Source of the DNA: Brevundimonas sp.
GTDB lineage: Bacteria > Pseudomonadota > Alphaproteobacteria > Caulobacterales > Caulobacteraceae
DNA: 64,000 bases
Direction of reading: 5' to 3'
Assembly: GCA_016742215.1 (NCBI GenBank)
Contig: JACVCC010000002.1
Span: 354,501 to 418,500 of the forward strand
In this document: piece after piece, positions 8,987-19,500 of the stretch
Layout: each line of letters starts with the position of its first letter
How positions within the stretch are numbered: the first letter of the stretch is position 1
Position numbers and translations under genes: made by a program
Notes under the pieces: model-generated
The model's input: the letters and a program-made list of their open reading frames with translations, nothing else
The model's database searches: none
Told to the model about the DNA's origin: nothing

Positions 8987-11900
8987 ATGACAGCATTCAC
9001 CATGAAATCGCCCACGACGGGCGGAGACCTGCCTTCGGGCGTAACCGCCGTGGGCGGCGTCGTCCTCGACCTGATCGGCCTCAACGGCGTCCGGATAGTC
9101 CTGCAGCTTCCGGCAAACCAGCTCTTCTCGGGAATGTGGGGGCCGGACAACACCACCCCCGCACCGAACGGCGCCCTTGGACGGATTGGTCAGATCGGCG
9201 TGGTCGGCGGCCTGAGTCCGCAGGTGCTGGCGCAACTCGGCGGCGGCCTCAGCCAGATGGCTGTTCGGATCACCGTTGACGACGCCGACACGTCCGTCGG
9301 CGACCTCGACTACATGAACAATTTCCTGACGTTGAACGGGCGCGACATCGGCAACCTTTCGACCCAGGCCACCCAGTCCACGTCCAATGACGGCGTGCTC
9401 CGCGGTTCGGCGACGGGCTTCCAGAACGGCTCGATCAGCACCGGCTGGTTCCTCGTGACCGACAGCGGCGTGCTCAACGACGTCTACGGTTCATTTTTCA
9501 ACGGCAACCAGGCCGCATTCGGCATCCGTGATGAAGACGCCGACGAGAACGGCTACAACTTCAAGGTCGGCATCGACGGCTCCTACTTTGGCGTCACCAC
9601 TCCCAACCAGGCCCCGACTGCGGTCGACGACAACGGCTATGTCGTCTCGCACAACGGTCGCCTGACGGTGGCTGCGACCAACGGCGTCCTGGCCAATGAC
9701 ACTGACCCGGAGAACGCCAACCTGACGGCGGTGGTGGTGCAGGGGCCGCAGCACGGCGCGGTGACCCTGAACGCCGACGGCTCGTTCACCTACATTCCGA
9801 ACCAGGGCTATTCGGGCCCGGACAGCTTCACCTACCGCACCAGCGACGGCGCGCTCGTGGACGATGCGGTGGTGAGCCTGACGGTGAGCGCCAATGTCGC
9901 CCCCGTCGCCCGGGCGGACGCCTATTCGATGGAGCGAGGCGCGGTCCTGACCGTGGACGCCGTCGACGGCGTTCTGGCCAATGACAACGATCCGGAGGGC
10001 GGAACCCTGACCGCCAGCCTGTTCAACGGCCCGCAGCACGGCACGGTGACCCTGACCCCGGACGGCGCGTTCGTTTACACGCCGAATCCCCGGTTCCACG
10101 GCACGGACAGCTTCATCTATCTGGTCACGGACAGCTCGGGCGAGATCAGCACGCAGGTCGTCACCCTGACGGTGGTGAACAACAACACGCCACCGGTCGC
10201 GGTCGGGGAATCCTATGAAGTCGACCGGAACACTGTTCTGACGGTTACCGCCGAGGATGGCGTCCTGGCGAATGACCACGACCCCGACGGCGACACCCTG
10301 CAGATCCTGCTGGCCGGCCCGCCGCTGCACGGCAGCATTACGATCAATCAGGACGGATCGTTCACCTACACGCCGCACCTCAACTATTCGGGCCCGGACA
10401 GCTTCAGCTACCTCATCCGCGATCCGTCGGGCGACGAGTCTCTCGCGACGGTGAACCTGACCGTTCGGGGACCGAACAATCCGCCGGTCGCTCGCGACAA
10501 TGGCTATCAGGTCGACGAGGACGGCACGCTGACGATCGGCGCTCCGGGCGGCGTTCTGGCCAACGACATCGATCCTGAGGGCGCGCCGCTGACGGCCCAA
10601 CTGGTCAGCGGTCCGAGCCACGGCACGCTCGAGTTGGCCGCGGACGGCTCGTTCATCTACATTCCGAACCCGGGCTTCACCGGAACGGACAGCTTCGTCT
10701 ATGCCGCGTTCGACGGCCGTGACAGCACCCCGGCGACCGTGACGCTGACGGTCAACTCCCGCAACGACGCGCCTGTGGGGGTGGCGGACAGCTACGCGGT
10801 GCAGGTCGGCGACACGCTGAACGTCAATGCCGCCGACGGCGTGCTCGCCAACGACAGCGATGAGGACGGCGACGACCTGACCGCCACCCTGCTGCAGGGG
10901 CCGCGCAACGGCCAGTTCTCCCTGAACGCCGACGGCTCGTTCACCTACACCCCGGACGCCGGCTTCACCGGAACGGACACCTTCACCTATTCACTGAACG
11001 ACGGCACGACCTCGGTCCCGGTTACGGTGACGCTGACGGTCAATCCTCGCCCGGGTCGCGTGGTCACCCTGGACGACAACGACAACCGGGTGACGTTCGC
11101 GCGGGACGGCGAGGCGGTGATCGTTCACGCGCTCGGTGGCAATGACTCAATCACCGGCACCCGCTTCGATGACGAACTCCTGCTGGGCGATGGCAATGAC
11201 GAAGGCATCGGCGGCGACGGCGCCGACGTCATCCGCGGCGGCATCGGCAACGACAAGATGTTCGGCCAGGGCGGCTCGGACCGTCTGGAAGGCGGCGAGG
11301 GCGACGATCTGATGCACGGCGGCGACGGCGCTGACGTGATGGTCGGCGGCATCGGCAATGACATCTACTACGTCCACTCGGCCGACGATCAGGTGGTCGA
11401 GGTCGAGGGTGAGGGCCGCGACAACGTCCGCTCGACCGTGTCCTGGGTGCTGGGTGACCACTTCGAGGAGCTGATGCTCGAAGGCATGGCCAACATCGAC
11501 GGAACCGGCAACGCGCTGGACAACGCGGTGCTGGGCAACAACGCAAACAACACGCTGTACGGCCTCGACGGCAACGACACCCTCGGCGGGTACGGCGGCG
11601 ATGACATCCTGTTCGGCGGACGCGGGAACGACCGACTGGTCGGCCGCGAAGGCGTCAACCAGCTGTTCGGTGGCGAGGGTGACGACCAGTATTTCGTCGG
11701 CAGCCAGGACACGATCGAGGAGCTGGACGGCGAAGGCTTCGACGTCGTGTTCTCGGTCGGCGATTTCGTCCTGTCAGACAATCTCGAGGTGCTGCGTCTG
11801 GACGGAACCGCAAATCTCCGCGGGGAAGGCAACGATGGCGACAACTACATCGCCGGCACCAGCGGCAACAACATTCTGATCGGCCGTGGTGGTGACGACC

Positions 11901-12343
11901 AGATCTTCGGCGGCCAGGGCGATGATCACCTGGTAGGCGACAGCAGCGGCGACGGCGCCTGGGGCAACGATCGCCTCGACGGCGGCGAGGGCTCGGACTG
12001 GCTGAATGGCGGGCTCGGCGACGACACCCTCTGGGGCGGGGGCGGCAATGACTCCTTCCACTTCGCCCGTGAGCATCTCAGCGATGGAGGCGAGGGTTGG
12101 GACACCATCTTCGACTTCCAGGGCGCGGGCACGACCGGTGAAGGCGACCAGGACCTGCTTGAGTTCTCGGGCTTCAGCGGCAGCGCTTCGCTGGTGTTCG
12201 AACGCTACGGCGCCAGCCAGTCGCATCAGTTCTACCGGATCGTGGATCCGGAAAACCCGGGCGCCACTCGCCTGATCCTGGTCAAGATGGTCGGCACGAC
12301 CAACCACCTGACCAGCGACGACTACGTCTTCAACGCCGCCTGA
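8987..12343 (+). CDS. RTX adhesin with five Ig/cadherin-like repeats, type I secreted
   Basis: The protein has 1,118 residues and no N-terminal signal peptide, as expected for type I export. Residues 1 to about 205 form a unique N-terminal domain. From about 209 to 686 there are five tandem repeats of about 97 residues, each beginning APVAxxDxY, continuing GVLANDxDPEG and DGSFTYxPNxGxxGxDSF, and ending in a VTLTV strand. These are the Ig/cadherin-like repeats of bacterial adhesins. Residues about 715-1,048 hold three blocks of calcium-binding RTX nonapeptides (GGxGNDxLxG), and the C-terminal ~70 residues are an ordinary RTX tail. The ATG at 8987 has GAGGTT upstream. The divergent type I exporter genes are the likely secretion machinery. 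Calcium would fold the protein outside the cell. An adhesin or biofilm role is inferred; no enzymatic domain was seen. Confidence 0.9.
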   Translation: MTAFTMKSPTTGGDLPSGVTAVGGVVLDLIGLNGVRIVLQLPANQLFSGMWGPDNTTPAPNGALGRIGQIGVVGGLSPQVLAQLGGGLSQMAVRITVDDADTSVGDLDYMNNFLTLNGRDIGNLSTQATQSTSNDGVLRGSATGFQNGSISTGWFLVTDSGVLNDVYGSFFNGNQAAFGIRDEDADENGYNFKVGIDGSYFGVTTPNQAPTAVDDNGYVVSHNGRLTVAATNGVLANDTDPENANLTAVVVQGPQHGAVTLNADGSFTYIPNQGYSGPDSFTYRTSDGALVDDAVVSLTVSANVAPVARADAYSMERGAVLTVDAVDGVLANDNDPEGGTLTASLFNGPQHGTVTLTPDGAFVYTPNPRFHGTDSFIYLVTDSSGEISTQVVTLTVVNNNTPPVAVGESYEVDRNTVLTVTAEDGVLANDHDPDGDTLQILLAGPPLHGSITINQDGSFTYTPHLNYSGPDSFSYLIRDPSGDESLATVNLTVRGPNNPPVARDNGYQVDEDGTLTIGAPGGVLANDIDPEGAPLTAQLVSGPSHGTLELAADGSFIYIPNPGFTGTDSFVYAAFDGRDSTPATVTLTVNSRNDAPVGVADSYAVQVGDTLNVNAADGVLANDSDEDGDDLTATLLQGPRNGQFSLNADGSFTYTPDAGFTGTDTFTYSLNDGTTSVPVTVTLTVNPRPGRVVTLDDNDNRVTFARDGEAVIVHALGGNDSITGTRFDDELLLGDGNDEGIGGDGADVIRGGIGNDKMFGQGGSDRLEGGEGDDLMHGGDGADVMVGGIGNDIYYVHSADDQVVEVEGEGRDNVRSTVSWVLGDHFEELMLEGMANIDGTGNALDNAVLGNNANNTLYGLDGNDTLGGYGGDDILFGGRGNDRLVGREGVNQLFGGEGDDQYFVGSQDTIEELDGEGFDVVFSVGDFVLSDNLEVLRLDGTANLRGEGNDGDNYIAGTSGNNILIGRGGDDQIFGGQGDDHLVGDSSGDGAWGNDRLDGGEGSDWLNGGLGDDTLWGGGGNDSFHFAREHLSDGGEGWDTIFDFQGAGTTGEGDQDLLEFSGFSGSASLVFERYGASQSHQFYRIVDPENPGATRLILVKMVGTTNHLTSDDYVFNAA

Positions 12344-12360
12344 GGCCGGCGCTGGACAGG

Positions 12361-12392
12361 AAAAGGCCGCCCTTCGCAGGGCGGCCTTTTTT
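12361..12392. terminator. Bidirectional rho-independent terminator
   Basis: A hairpin GGCCGCCC-ttcgca-GGGCGGCC is flanked by AAAA on the left and TTTTTT on the right. It lies between the convergent RTX gene (stop at 12343) and acs (stop at 12409), so it can serve both strands. Confidence 0.9.
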
Positions 12393-12408
12393 GCGTCTGT
12401 TGAGGGGA

Positions 12409-14355
12409 TCAGGCCGCTTGGGACTGGGCGCGATTGCGAACCAGATCATCGACGACCGACGGGTCGGCGAGAGTCGAGGTGTCGCCCAGCGAGGAGACGT
12501 CGTTCTCGGCGATCTTGCGCAGGATGCGACGCATGATCTTGCCCGAGCGGGTCTTGGGCAGCCCGGGGGCCCACTGGATCACGTCCGGGCTGGCGATCGG
12601 CCCGATCTCCTTGCGGACATGGGCGACGAGGGCGCGGCGCAGGTCCTCGGACGGCTGCACATCAGCGTTCAGGGTCACGTAGGCGTAGACGCCCTGGCCC
12701 TTGATGTCGTGCGGGAAGCCGACCACGGCGGCCTCGGCCACGTCGTCGTGGCTGACCAGGGCGCTCTCGATCTCGGCCGTGCCCATCCGGTGGCCCGAGA
12801 CGTTCAGCACGTCGTCCAGCCGGCCGGTGATCCAGTAGTAGCCGTCCTCGTCGCGGCGGCAGCCGTCGCCGGTGAAGTATTTGCCGGGATAGGTCGAGAA
12901 ATAGGTGTCGAAGAAGCGCTGGTGATCGCCGTAGACGGTGCGCATCTGGCCCGGCCAGCTGTCGGTGATGCACAGACCGCCCTCGACCGCGCCCTCCAGC
13001 GGACGGCCCTCGGCGTCGACGATCTCCAGCTCCACGCCCGGCAGGGGCTTGGTAGCGGAGCCCGGCTTCAGGTCCGTAGCGCCGGGCAGGGGGGCGATCA
13101 GGGCGCCGCCGGTCTCGGTCTGCCACCAGGTGTCCACGATCGGCAGGCGACCGTCGCCGACCACCTCATGGTACCAGCGCCAGGCCTCCGGATTGATCGG
13201 CTCACCCACGGTGCCCAGCAGGCGCAGCGACTTGCGGCTGGCTGACTTCACCGGCTCGTCGCCCTCGCGCATCAGGGCGCGCAGCGCGGTCGGGGCGGTG
13301 TAGAAGATGTCGACCTTGTGCTTGTCGACCACCTGCCAGAAGCGGCTGACGTCCGGATAGTTGGGCACGCCCTCGAACATCAGGGTCGTGGCCGCGTTGG
13401 CCAGCGCGCCATAGACGACATAGGTGTGGCCCGTGACCCAGCCCACGTCGGCCGTGCACCAGAAGACCTCGCCCGGGCGGTAGTCGAAGACCATGGCCTG
13501 GGTCCACGAGGCCCACAGCAGATAGCCGCCGGTGGTGTGCAGCACGCCCTTGGGCTTACCGGTCGAGCCCGAGGTGTAGAGAATGAACAGCGGATCCTCG
13601 GCGTTCATCGGCTCGCACGGGCATTCGGGCGAGGCGGCCGCGGCGGCCTCCTCGTAGCGGACGTCCCGGCCCTCGACCCAGTCGATCGCGCCGCCGGTGT
13701 GGCTGACGACGATGACGGTATCGACGGCGACCTTCTTCAGCGCTTCGTCGACATTGGCCTTCAGCGGCACCTTCTTGCCGCCGCGACGGCCCTCGTCGGC
13801 GGTGATGACGATGCGCGAGCCGCAGTCCTCGATCCGGCCGGCGAGGCTGTCCGGCGAGAAGCCGCCGAAGACGACCGAGTGGACCGCGCCGATGCGGGCG
13901 CAGGCCAGCATGGCGTAGGCCGCCGCAGGGATCATAGGCAGATACAGGGTGACGCGGTCGCCCTTCTTCACCCCGTTGGACTTGAGCACGTTCGCCATGC
14001 GGCAGACCTGCTCATGCAGTTCGGCGAAGGTGATGCGGGCGTCGTCGGCCGGGTCGTCGCCTTCCCAGATGATGGCCGTCTCGTTCGCCCGTTCGGCAAG
14101 ATGCCGGTCGACGCAGTTGTACGCGACATTCAGTTTGCCGTCCTCGAACCAGCGGATGTGGAAATCCGCCTTGTCGAAGCTGACGTCCTTGATCTTCGTC
14201 GGGAAGCGGGACCAGTCCAGCCGCTTCGCTACCTCGCCCCAGTAGCGGTCCGGCTCCTCCCGTGCGGCCACGCGCGCGGCCTCATAGGCTGCGCTGTCCA
14301 TGTGGGCGCGCGCGGCGATGGCCGGATCGACGGGATAGAGGTCAGACTTGCTCAT
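12409..14355 (-). CDS. acs: Acetyl-CoA synthetase (AMP-forming)
   Basis: Acs activates acetate with ATP and CoA to acetyl-CoA via acetyl-AMP in the cytoplasm. The 648-residue length is that of standard Acs. An N-terminal ACS domain ([18 protein letters not shown]), the P-loop [18 protein letters not shown], the TWWQTETGG motif, the hinge and nucleotide region ([19 protein letters not shown]) and the C-terminal [11 protein letters not shown] are all present. The last contains the lysine that Pat-type acetyltransferases modify in this family. The gene starts 12 bases after the stop of the DcaP-like gene, so both probably form one transcript. The nearby CrbR/CrbS pair is the known type of regulator for acs. 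Confidence 0.97.
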   Translation of the reverse strand: MSKSDLYPVDPAIAARAHMDSAAYEAARVAAREEPDRYWGEVAKRLDWSRFPTKIKDVSFDKADFHIRWFEDGKLNVAYNCVDRHLAERANETAIIWEGDDPADDARITFAELHEQVCRMANVLKSNGVKKGDRVTLYLPMIPAAAYAMLACARIGAVHSVVFGGFSPDSLAGRIEDCGSRIVITADEGRRGGKKVPLKANVDEALKKVAVDTVIVVSHTGGAIDWVEGRDVRYEEAAAAASPECPCEPMNAEDPLFILYTSGSTGKPKGVLHTTGGYLLWASWTQAMVFDYRPGEVFWCTADVGWVTGHTYVVYGALANAATTLMFEGVPNYPDVSRFWQVVDKHKVDIFYTAPTALRALMREGDEPVKSASRKSLRLLGTVGEPINPEAWRWYHEVVGDGRLPIVDTWWQTETGGALIAPLPGATDLKPGSATKPLPGVELEIVDAEGRPLEGAVEGGLCITDSWPGQMRTVYGDHQRFFDTYFSTYPGKYFTGDGCRRDEDGYYWITGRLDDVLNVSGHRMGTAEIESALVSHDDVAEAAVVGFPHDIKGQGVYAYVTLNADVQPSEDLRRALVAHVRKEIGPIASPDVIQWAPGLPKTRSGKIMRRILRKIAENDVSSLGDTSTLADPSVVDDLVRNRAQSQAA

Positions 14356-14367
14356 TCTTAACTCGGG

Positions 14368-15732
14368 TCAGAAGCCATAGCGGGTGAACAGGTGCAGGCG
14401 AGTCATGTCGCCGGTAGCGCCGGACTGCAACTCACGTTCGCCTGTCATGATCTCGGCCCCGACATCGAGGGCGCGGATCGGGGACCAGACGACGTTGGCG
14501 CGCCAGCTGGTGGCGCTGCGGTTGACGCCCAGGCCTGTCAGGGTCGCGTCGTTGTCGACTGATTGGTGCGAGAAGATCAGATTGGTCCGCACGCCGGGAA
14601 CCCAGACGTGACGCCAGGCGGCAAAGCCGCCAACCACGCCGATCGGCTCCAGCTCGCCGGCGGAAGTCAGGACGGCGTCATTGGCGAAGTTCAGCCCGAT
14701 GTAGCGCCCGATGCCCTCGCCACCGCTGACCATCAGGCGCAGGTCGTCGTTGGCGCCGAGGTTCAGCTTGGCGGCGGCCGACAGACCCCAGCCCATGGCG
14801 TCGCTATCGATCGGGGTCGCGCCGACGGTCTCGTACTTCAGCTGGCGTACGATGCCGGCCAGCGAGGCCTCGCCCCAGCTGCCGGTGCGGGTATAGCGGA
14901 CCGTCAGGTCCGGCAGGCTGTTGTCGTCGGCGATGATCCGCGCGCCGCCGCCGAACGGCGAGACGGTGGTCTCGGGGTTCTCGACCGAGATCGAGAACGG
15001 TCCGCTGGTGTAGCGGACCTGGACCTGACGGGCGAAGACCGTGCCCTCCGACGGGCCGATGTAGTCTGCGGTCTCGGGCAGGACGGTGGTGTTCTGGAAG
15101 TTCGTCCACTCCTGACCCAGCAGCCAGCCGTCGATGGTCACGAAAGCTCGGCGCAGCGACAGGTTGGCGGGGCTGGTGGTGCGCTGATCGCCTGCGCCGG
15201 GCAGGACCTGGAAGTCCATCTCGATCCGCGAACCGACGCGGTGTCCCCCGACCTCGCCCTGGGTGGCCAGCCACAGGCGGGTCTGGCGGGCGTTGAAGTC
15301 CATGGCCGTGTCCTCGCCGGCGCCGCCGACGGGAATGGAGCCGGGCAAATAGAACTCGCGCAAGGCGTCTCCGTTGGCCGGATCGCCGCCGCTGTAGTCG
15401 CTGGCCATCATGTCCAGCTTCAGGAAGCCGCCGACGGTGACGGTGTGATCGCCGATGCGGAAGCCGTTGGACGGCGCGGCGGGCGCCGCCGGGGCCGCGG
15501 CCGGGGCGGGAGGTGGCGTCTGCTGGCTGAGAAGGATCACGTCCTGCCGCGTCTGAGCCTGTTCGCCGCGCGTCGCGGCCAGTTCGGCCTTCAGGGCGTT
15601 CAGCTGGGCCTCGAGGGCGGCGATCCGTGCCTCCATCGGGTCCTGTCCGGCGGTCTGGGCATGGGCCGCACCGGCGACGAGAAGCAGGGCGGCCGAGGCG
15701 GCCCCGGAAAGCCAACGATGTCCGTGGTTCAT
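14368..15732 (-). CDS. DcaP-like outer-membrane channel protein
   Basis: The protein has 454 residues with a signal peptide (ending GAAHAQ), a short coiled coil (MEARIAALEAQLNALKAELA) and a Pro/Ala linker. A beta-barrel of alternating strands ends in RYGF, the terminal aromatic residue typical of outer-membrane proteins. This organisation matches DcaP-type trimeric channels, which take up small carboxylates and related anions. The start at 15732 is chosen because GGGAGGA precedes it and the signal peptide begins there; a longer frame upstream to 15834 lacks these features. Being first in an operon with acs, it is a candidate outer-membrane entry route for acetate or another short-chain acid. 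The substrate is inferred from context only. Confidence 0.85.
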   Translation of the reverse strand: MNHGHRWLSGAASAALLLVAGAAHAQTAGQDPMEARIAALEAQLNALKAELAATRGEQAQTRQDVILLSQQTPPPAPAAAPAAPAAPSNGFRIGDHTVTVGGFLKLDMMASDYSGGDPANGDALREFYLPGSIPVGGAGEDTAMDFNARQTRLWLATQGEVGGHRVGSRIEMDFQVLPGAGDQRTTSPANLSLRRAFVTIDGWLLGQEWTNFQNTTVLPETADYIGPSEGTVFARQVQVRYTSGPFSISVENPETTVSPFGGGARIIADDNSLPDLTVRYTRTGSWGEASLAGIVRQLKYETVGATPIDSDAMGWGLSAAAKLNLGANDDLRLMVSGGEGIGRYIGLNFANDAVLTSAGELEPIGVVGGFAAWRHVWVPGVRTNLIFSHQSVDNDATLTGLGVNRSATSWRANVVWSPIRALDVGAEIMTGERELQSGATGDMTRLHLFTRYGF

Positions 15733-15815
15733 AGGTCTGTCCTCCCGTGAAGCCCGTCTGCGCGGACTTTTCAGGCGGAAACTTCGGCGTGACCGGGGGC
15801 GACGGCCATTAGCCA

Positions 15816-15834
15816 TTGGTCTAGTTTCGACCAA
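15816..15834. promoter_or_regulatory. Inverted repeat, candidate CrbR operator between DcaP-acs and crbR
   Basis: TTGGTC-N7-GACCAA lies in the 170-base divergent gap, 84 bases from the DcaP-like start and 69 bases from crbR. Position and symmetry suit an operator for a dimeric NarL-type regulator. Assignment to CrbR is inference. Confidence 0.45.
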
Positions 15835-15902
15835 GGTCGAGGTGCGGCATTGTGTCGGTGCGACGTGGTCGGACCCAGAGAACCGCGCGCGGGAAGGACG
15901 CC

Positions 15903-16514
15903 ATGGAACACATCGTCATCGCTGACGATCATCCGCTGTTTCGCGCAGCCCTTGTCTCGGCCGTCCGGCGCGCGGCGCCCGATGCGGTGGTCGAGGAACA
16001 GGCCAGTCTGGCCGGCGCCAGGCAGGTGCTGGCCGACGCCGGCGCCGATCTGCTGTTGCTGGACCTGAAGCTACCTGACGCCGAAGGCTTCGGCGGACTG
16101 GCGGCGGTTCGATCCGAGCATCCCGCCGTACCGGTGGTCGTGGTGTCCGGCAGCGAGGATGCGGCCACGGTGCGCCGGGTGATGGCCATGGGCGCAGGCG
16201 GCTTCATTCCCAAATCTGCGACGCTGGAGACGATGGTCGCCGCCATCTCGGCCGTGCGGGAGGGCGACAGCTGGGCGCCGGACGTACCGCCCGACGAGGA
16301 GGGTGAGGACCTCGACCGCCGCATCGCCAGCCTGACGCCGTCGCAGATGAAGATCCTGACGGGGCTTCGGCAGGGACGGTTGAACAAGCAGATCGCCTAC
16401 GACCTCGGTGTCACCGAGGCGACGATCAAGGCGCACCTGACGACGGTGTTCCGCAAGCTGGGCGTCCAGAATCGGACCCAGGCCGTGATCCTGGCCCAGT
16501 CGGTCGATCTCTAG
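15903..16514 (+). CDS. crbR: LuxR/NarL-family response regulator, CrbR-like
   Basis: A receiver domain with the acidic pocket ADDHP near residue 8 and the phospho-acceptor Asp54 (LLLLDLKLPD) is followed by a LuxR helix-turn-helix (LTPSQMKILTGLRQGRLNKQ, then IAYDLGVTEATIKAHLTTVF). The protein has 203 residues. The start is set at 15903 because GGGAAGGA precedes it and the receiver begins immediately. It is convergent with the CrbS-like kinase gene and both stop codons share the palindrome CTAG. In Vibrio and Pseudomonas the CrbS/CrbR pair switches on acs for acetate use. The same gene set here supports that role. The gene symbol is by analogy. Confidence 0.85.
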   Translation: MEHIVIADDHPLFRAALVSAVRRAAPDAVVEEQASLAGARQVLADAGADLLLLDLKLPDAEGFGGLAAVRSEHPAVPVVVVSGSEDAATVRRVMAMGAGGFIPKSATLETMVAAISAVREGDSWAPDVPPDEEGEDLDRRIASLTPSQMKILTGLRQGRLNKQIAYDLGVTEATIKAHLTTVFRKLGVQNRTQAVILAQSVDL

Positions 16515-19500
16515 CCCTGACGGGACAGGAAGGCCTTGAGGGTGGCTGGCCGCACCGGCTTGCCCATCAGATGGGCGCCCAGCGCCTGAACCCGCTCCTT
16601 CAGATCGACGCCGGTGTCGGCGGTGATCAGGGCGATCCGGGTGACGCCGCGTGCTCTCAGCGCCTCGATGACGGCCAGACCGTCCGGCCCCTCCCCAAGA
16701 TGGAGATCGACGAGCGCGGCGTCGGGCAGGGCCTTTGACGCCAGGGCCTCGCTAGCGTCCGACGCCCGGATCGGCTCCACGCCCCAACGCGCCAGAAGGG
16801 CGCAAAGGCCGTCGAGAATGGCGGGCTCGTTGTCGACGCAGAGCACAGTCAGGCCGGCGAGAGGGGACGGCGTCCGTGCGGCCTCCGCCGCAGCAGCCTC
16901 TGCCGCCACGCCCAGGGGAACGGTGACGCTAAAGGTCGAGCCTTCGCCCTGCGTCGAATCGACATCCAGCGCATGATCGAGCAGCACGCCCAGCCGGCGC
17001 ACAATCGCCAGTCCCAGCCCTGCGCCCGGTTCGTCGCCCGGGGCTCCGGGCAGGCGGGTGAACTCGGCGAAGATGGCCTCGCGCTTCTCCGGCGGCACGC
17101 CCCGGCCGGTATCGCGCACCTCGATCCGCACCGTGTCGCCTGACGGGATCGCCGCGACGGTGACGCCGCCGCTATCGGTGTAGCGGATGGCGTTGCCGAT
17201 CAGGTTCTGGAGCATGGAGCGCAGCAGGTTGCGATCCGACACGACCCAGAGGTCCGGCCGCTCGACGTTCAGCGTCAGGCTCTTCGCGGCGGCCATGGAC
17301 GAGAACTCGCGCGCCAGATCGCCGAACAGGGAGGCCAGCGCCATCGGGGCTACCGCCGGCTTCACGCCGCCGGCGTCGAGGCGCGACAGGTTCAGCAAGG
17401 CGGTCATCAGGCCGTGGGCGTTCTCGATGGCCCGGTCGGCGTTGTGGGCGAGGGCGGCCGTCTCGTCGGCGCTGTCCTCCTTCAGGGCGGCGATGAACAG
17501 TCGGGCGGCGTGCAGGGGCTGCAGCAGATCGTGGCTGGCGGCGGCGAGGAAGCGGGTCTTGGACGCCGTCGCCTCCTCGGCGGTGCGACGCGCTTCGTCC
17601 AGCAGGGCGGTGCGGTCGGCGACGCGCTCCTCCAGCTGCTGGTTCGCCTCCTCCAGCGCCTGGGCCGCGCGGCGCAGTTCGGTGATGTCGGTGTAGCTGG
17701 TGACATAGCCGCCGTCGGGGATCGGCGCGCCGGTCGAGCGCAGGACGCGCCCGTCGGGCTGGCGACGCTCGTGCTCGTGCGGAATGCGACGGCGCAGGGC
17801 CTCCAGCCGTCGCTCGACCCAGGCGTCGATGTCGTCATGACTCTCGCCCCGCTCGGCGTTCAGGCGATAGACGGCGCGGATCGGCAGGCCGACGTGGACG
17901 AAGCCGGGCGGCAGGTCGAACAGTTCCACATAGCGCCGGTTCCACGCCACCAGCCTCAGGTCGTGATCCACCACGGCGACGCCCTGATCGATGTTGTCGA
18001 GCGTGGTCTGCAGCAGTTCGCGGTTGAACTGGACAGCCTGGGACGCCTCATCGAGCATCCGGACCACGTCCTCCGGCGCGCGACTGCCGCCCGCCAGAGC
18101 CGCGGCGATGACCCGGCGCGCCGATGACGAGCCGACGGCTCCGGCCAGCATCCGTTCCGCCGCACGGGCCATGGATGCGTCGGCGGGTTCGCTGCTCACC
18201 GGCTTGCGGCCGCTCTCCAGCGACCAGGCCGTGAAGGCGCGCTCGGCGCCGGCTTCACCGATGAAGCGCGACACAAGGGATTTCAGGTCTCCGACCGAGG
18301 CCCCGGCGCCGGCGTGCCCCATTTCGCTCCAGTCCGGGCCATGCGCACCGATGAAGGCCTGCGCCTGGATGCGGTCCACCAATCGGTCGGTGGCCAGTTT
18401 CGAGATCAGGACATAGGCGGCAGTGTTCAGACCCAGGCTGACGAAGACGCCCGGAGCAAGCTCCGATGGTGATCCGATCTGGCCGGTCAGTTGCGGCAGG
18501 GCCAGCATGATCAGCCACGCCACGCAGCCGACAGCGATGCCGGCGAGGGCGCCACTGGCATGGCCGCGCCGCCAGAGAACCGCGCCGAACAGGGCCGGGG
18601 CCAGTTGCCCCAACGCTGCGAACGAGACCAGGCCGATCGAGGCCAGCCCAGCGGAGTGGTCCATCGCCTGGAAATAGAGCCAGGCGAGCAGCAGCAGGAC
18701 GACGATCGCGGCGCGACGGACCTGAAGGATCAGGCCGGCCATGTCGGCCCCGCTCTCTCGCAGTCGCCACCGCGAGCCGGTGACGAAAGGCAGGATCAGG
18801 TTGTTGGACACCATGGCCGACAGGGCGACGGCCTCAACGATCACCATGGCGGTGGCGGCCGAAAAGCCGCCGACGAAAACAGCGGCGGTCAGCAGGTGAG
18901 CGCCCTGGCCGAAGGGCAGCGACAGCACCAGCAGGTCGGGGTTTTCTCCTCCGCCCAGCAGCCCGCCGGCGGCGACGAGAGGCAGGACGGCCAGACTGGT
19001 GATCAGCAGATAGATCGGGAAGACCCAACGGGCGCGGCGGGCCTGCGCCGGGTCGGAGCCCTCGACAAAGGCGACGTGGAACTGACGCGGCAGGCAGAAC
19101 ATGGCCAGGGTCGCCAGCAGGGTGATGGCGGCGAAACGGGCGTCCAGTGTCGGCGGCGCGGCCAGCGGACCCATCTCGCGCCAGGCCTTCGCCGGATCGG
19201 GACTGCCGTTCAGCAGCAACAGGGCGAACAGGGCGGCGGCCACGAGGGCCGCCAGCTTGACGACCGACTCCAGGGCGATGGCCTGAACCAGCCCGCGGTT
19301 GTGCTCGGTCAGGTCGGGACGGCGTGCGCCGAACAGGATGGAGAAACCCGCCAGCGCCGCGGCCATCAGCAGGACGGTCAGGCTTTCCAGATCAGCCGCA
19401 GGGGTGCCGGCCGTGATCAGGGCCCAGCCCATGGCCAGCGCCTTCAGTTGCAGGGCGATGTAGGGCAGCGAGCCGACGACAGCGACGACGGCCACCACGG

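Noticed and set aside
9613-11050. CRISPR or satellite array suggested by the ~290-base periodicity
   Set aside because: The period is the coding of five Ig/cadherin-like protein repeats in one open frame.
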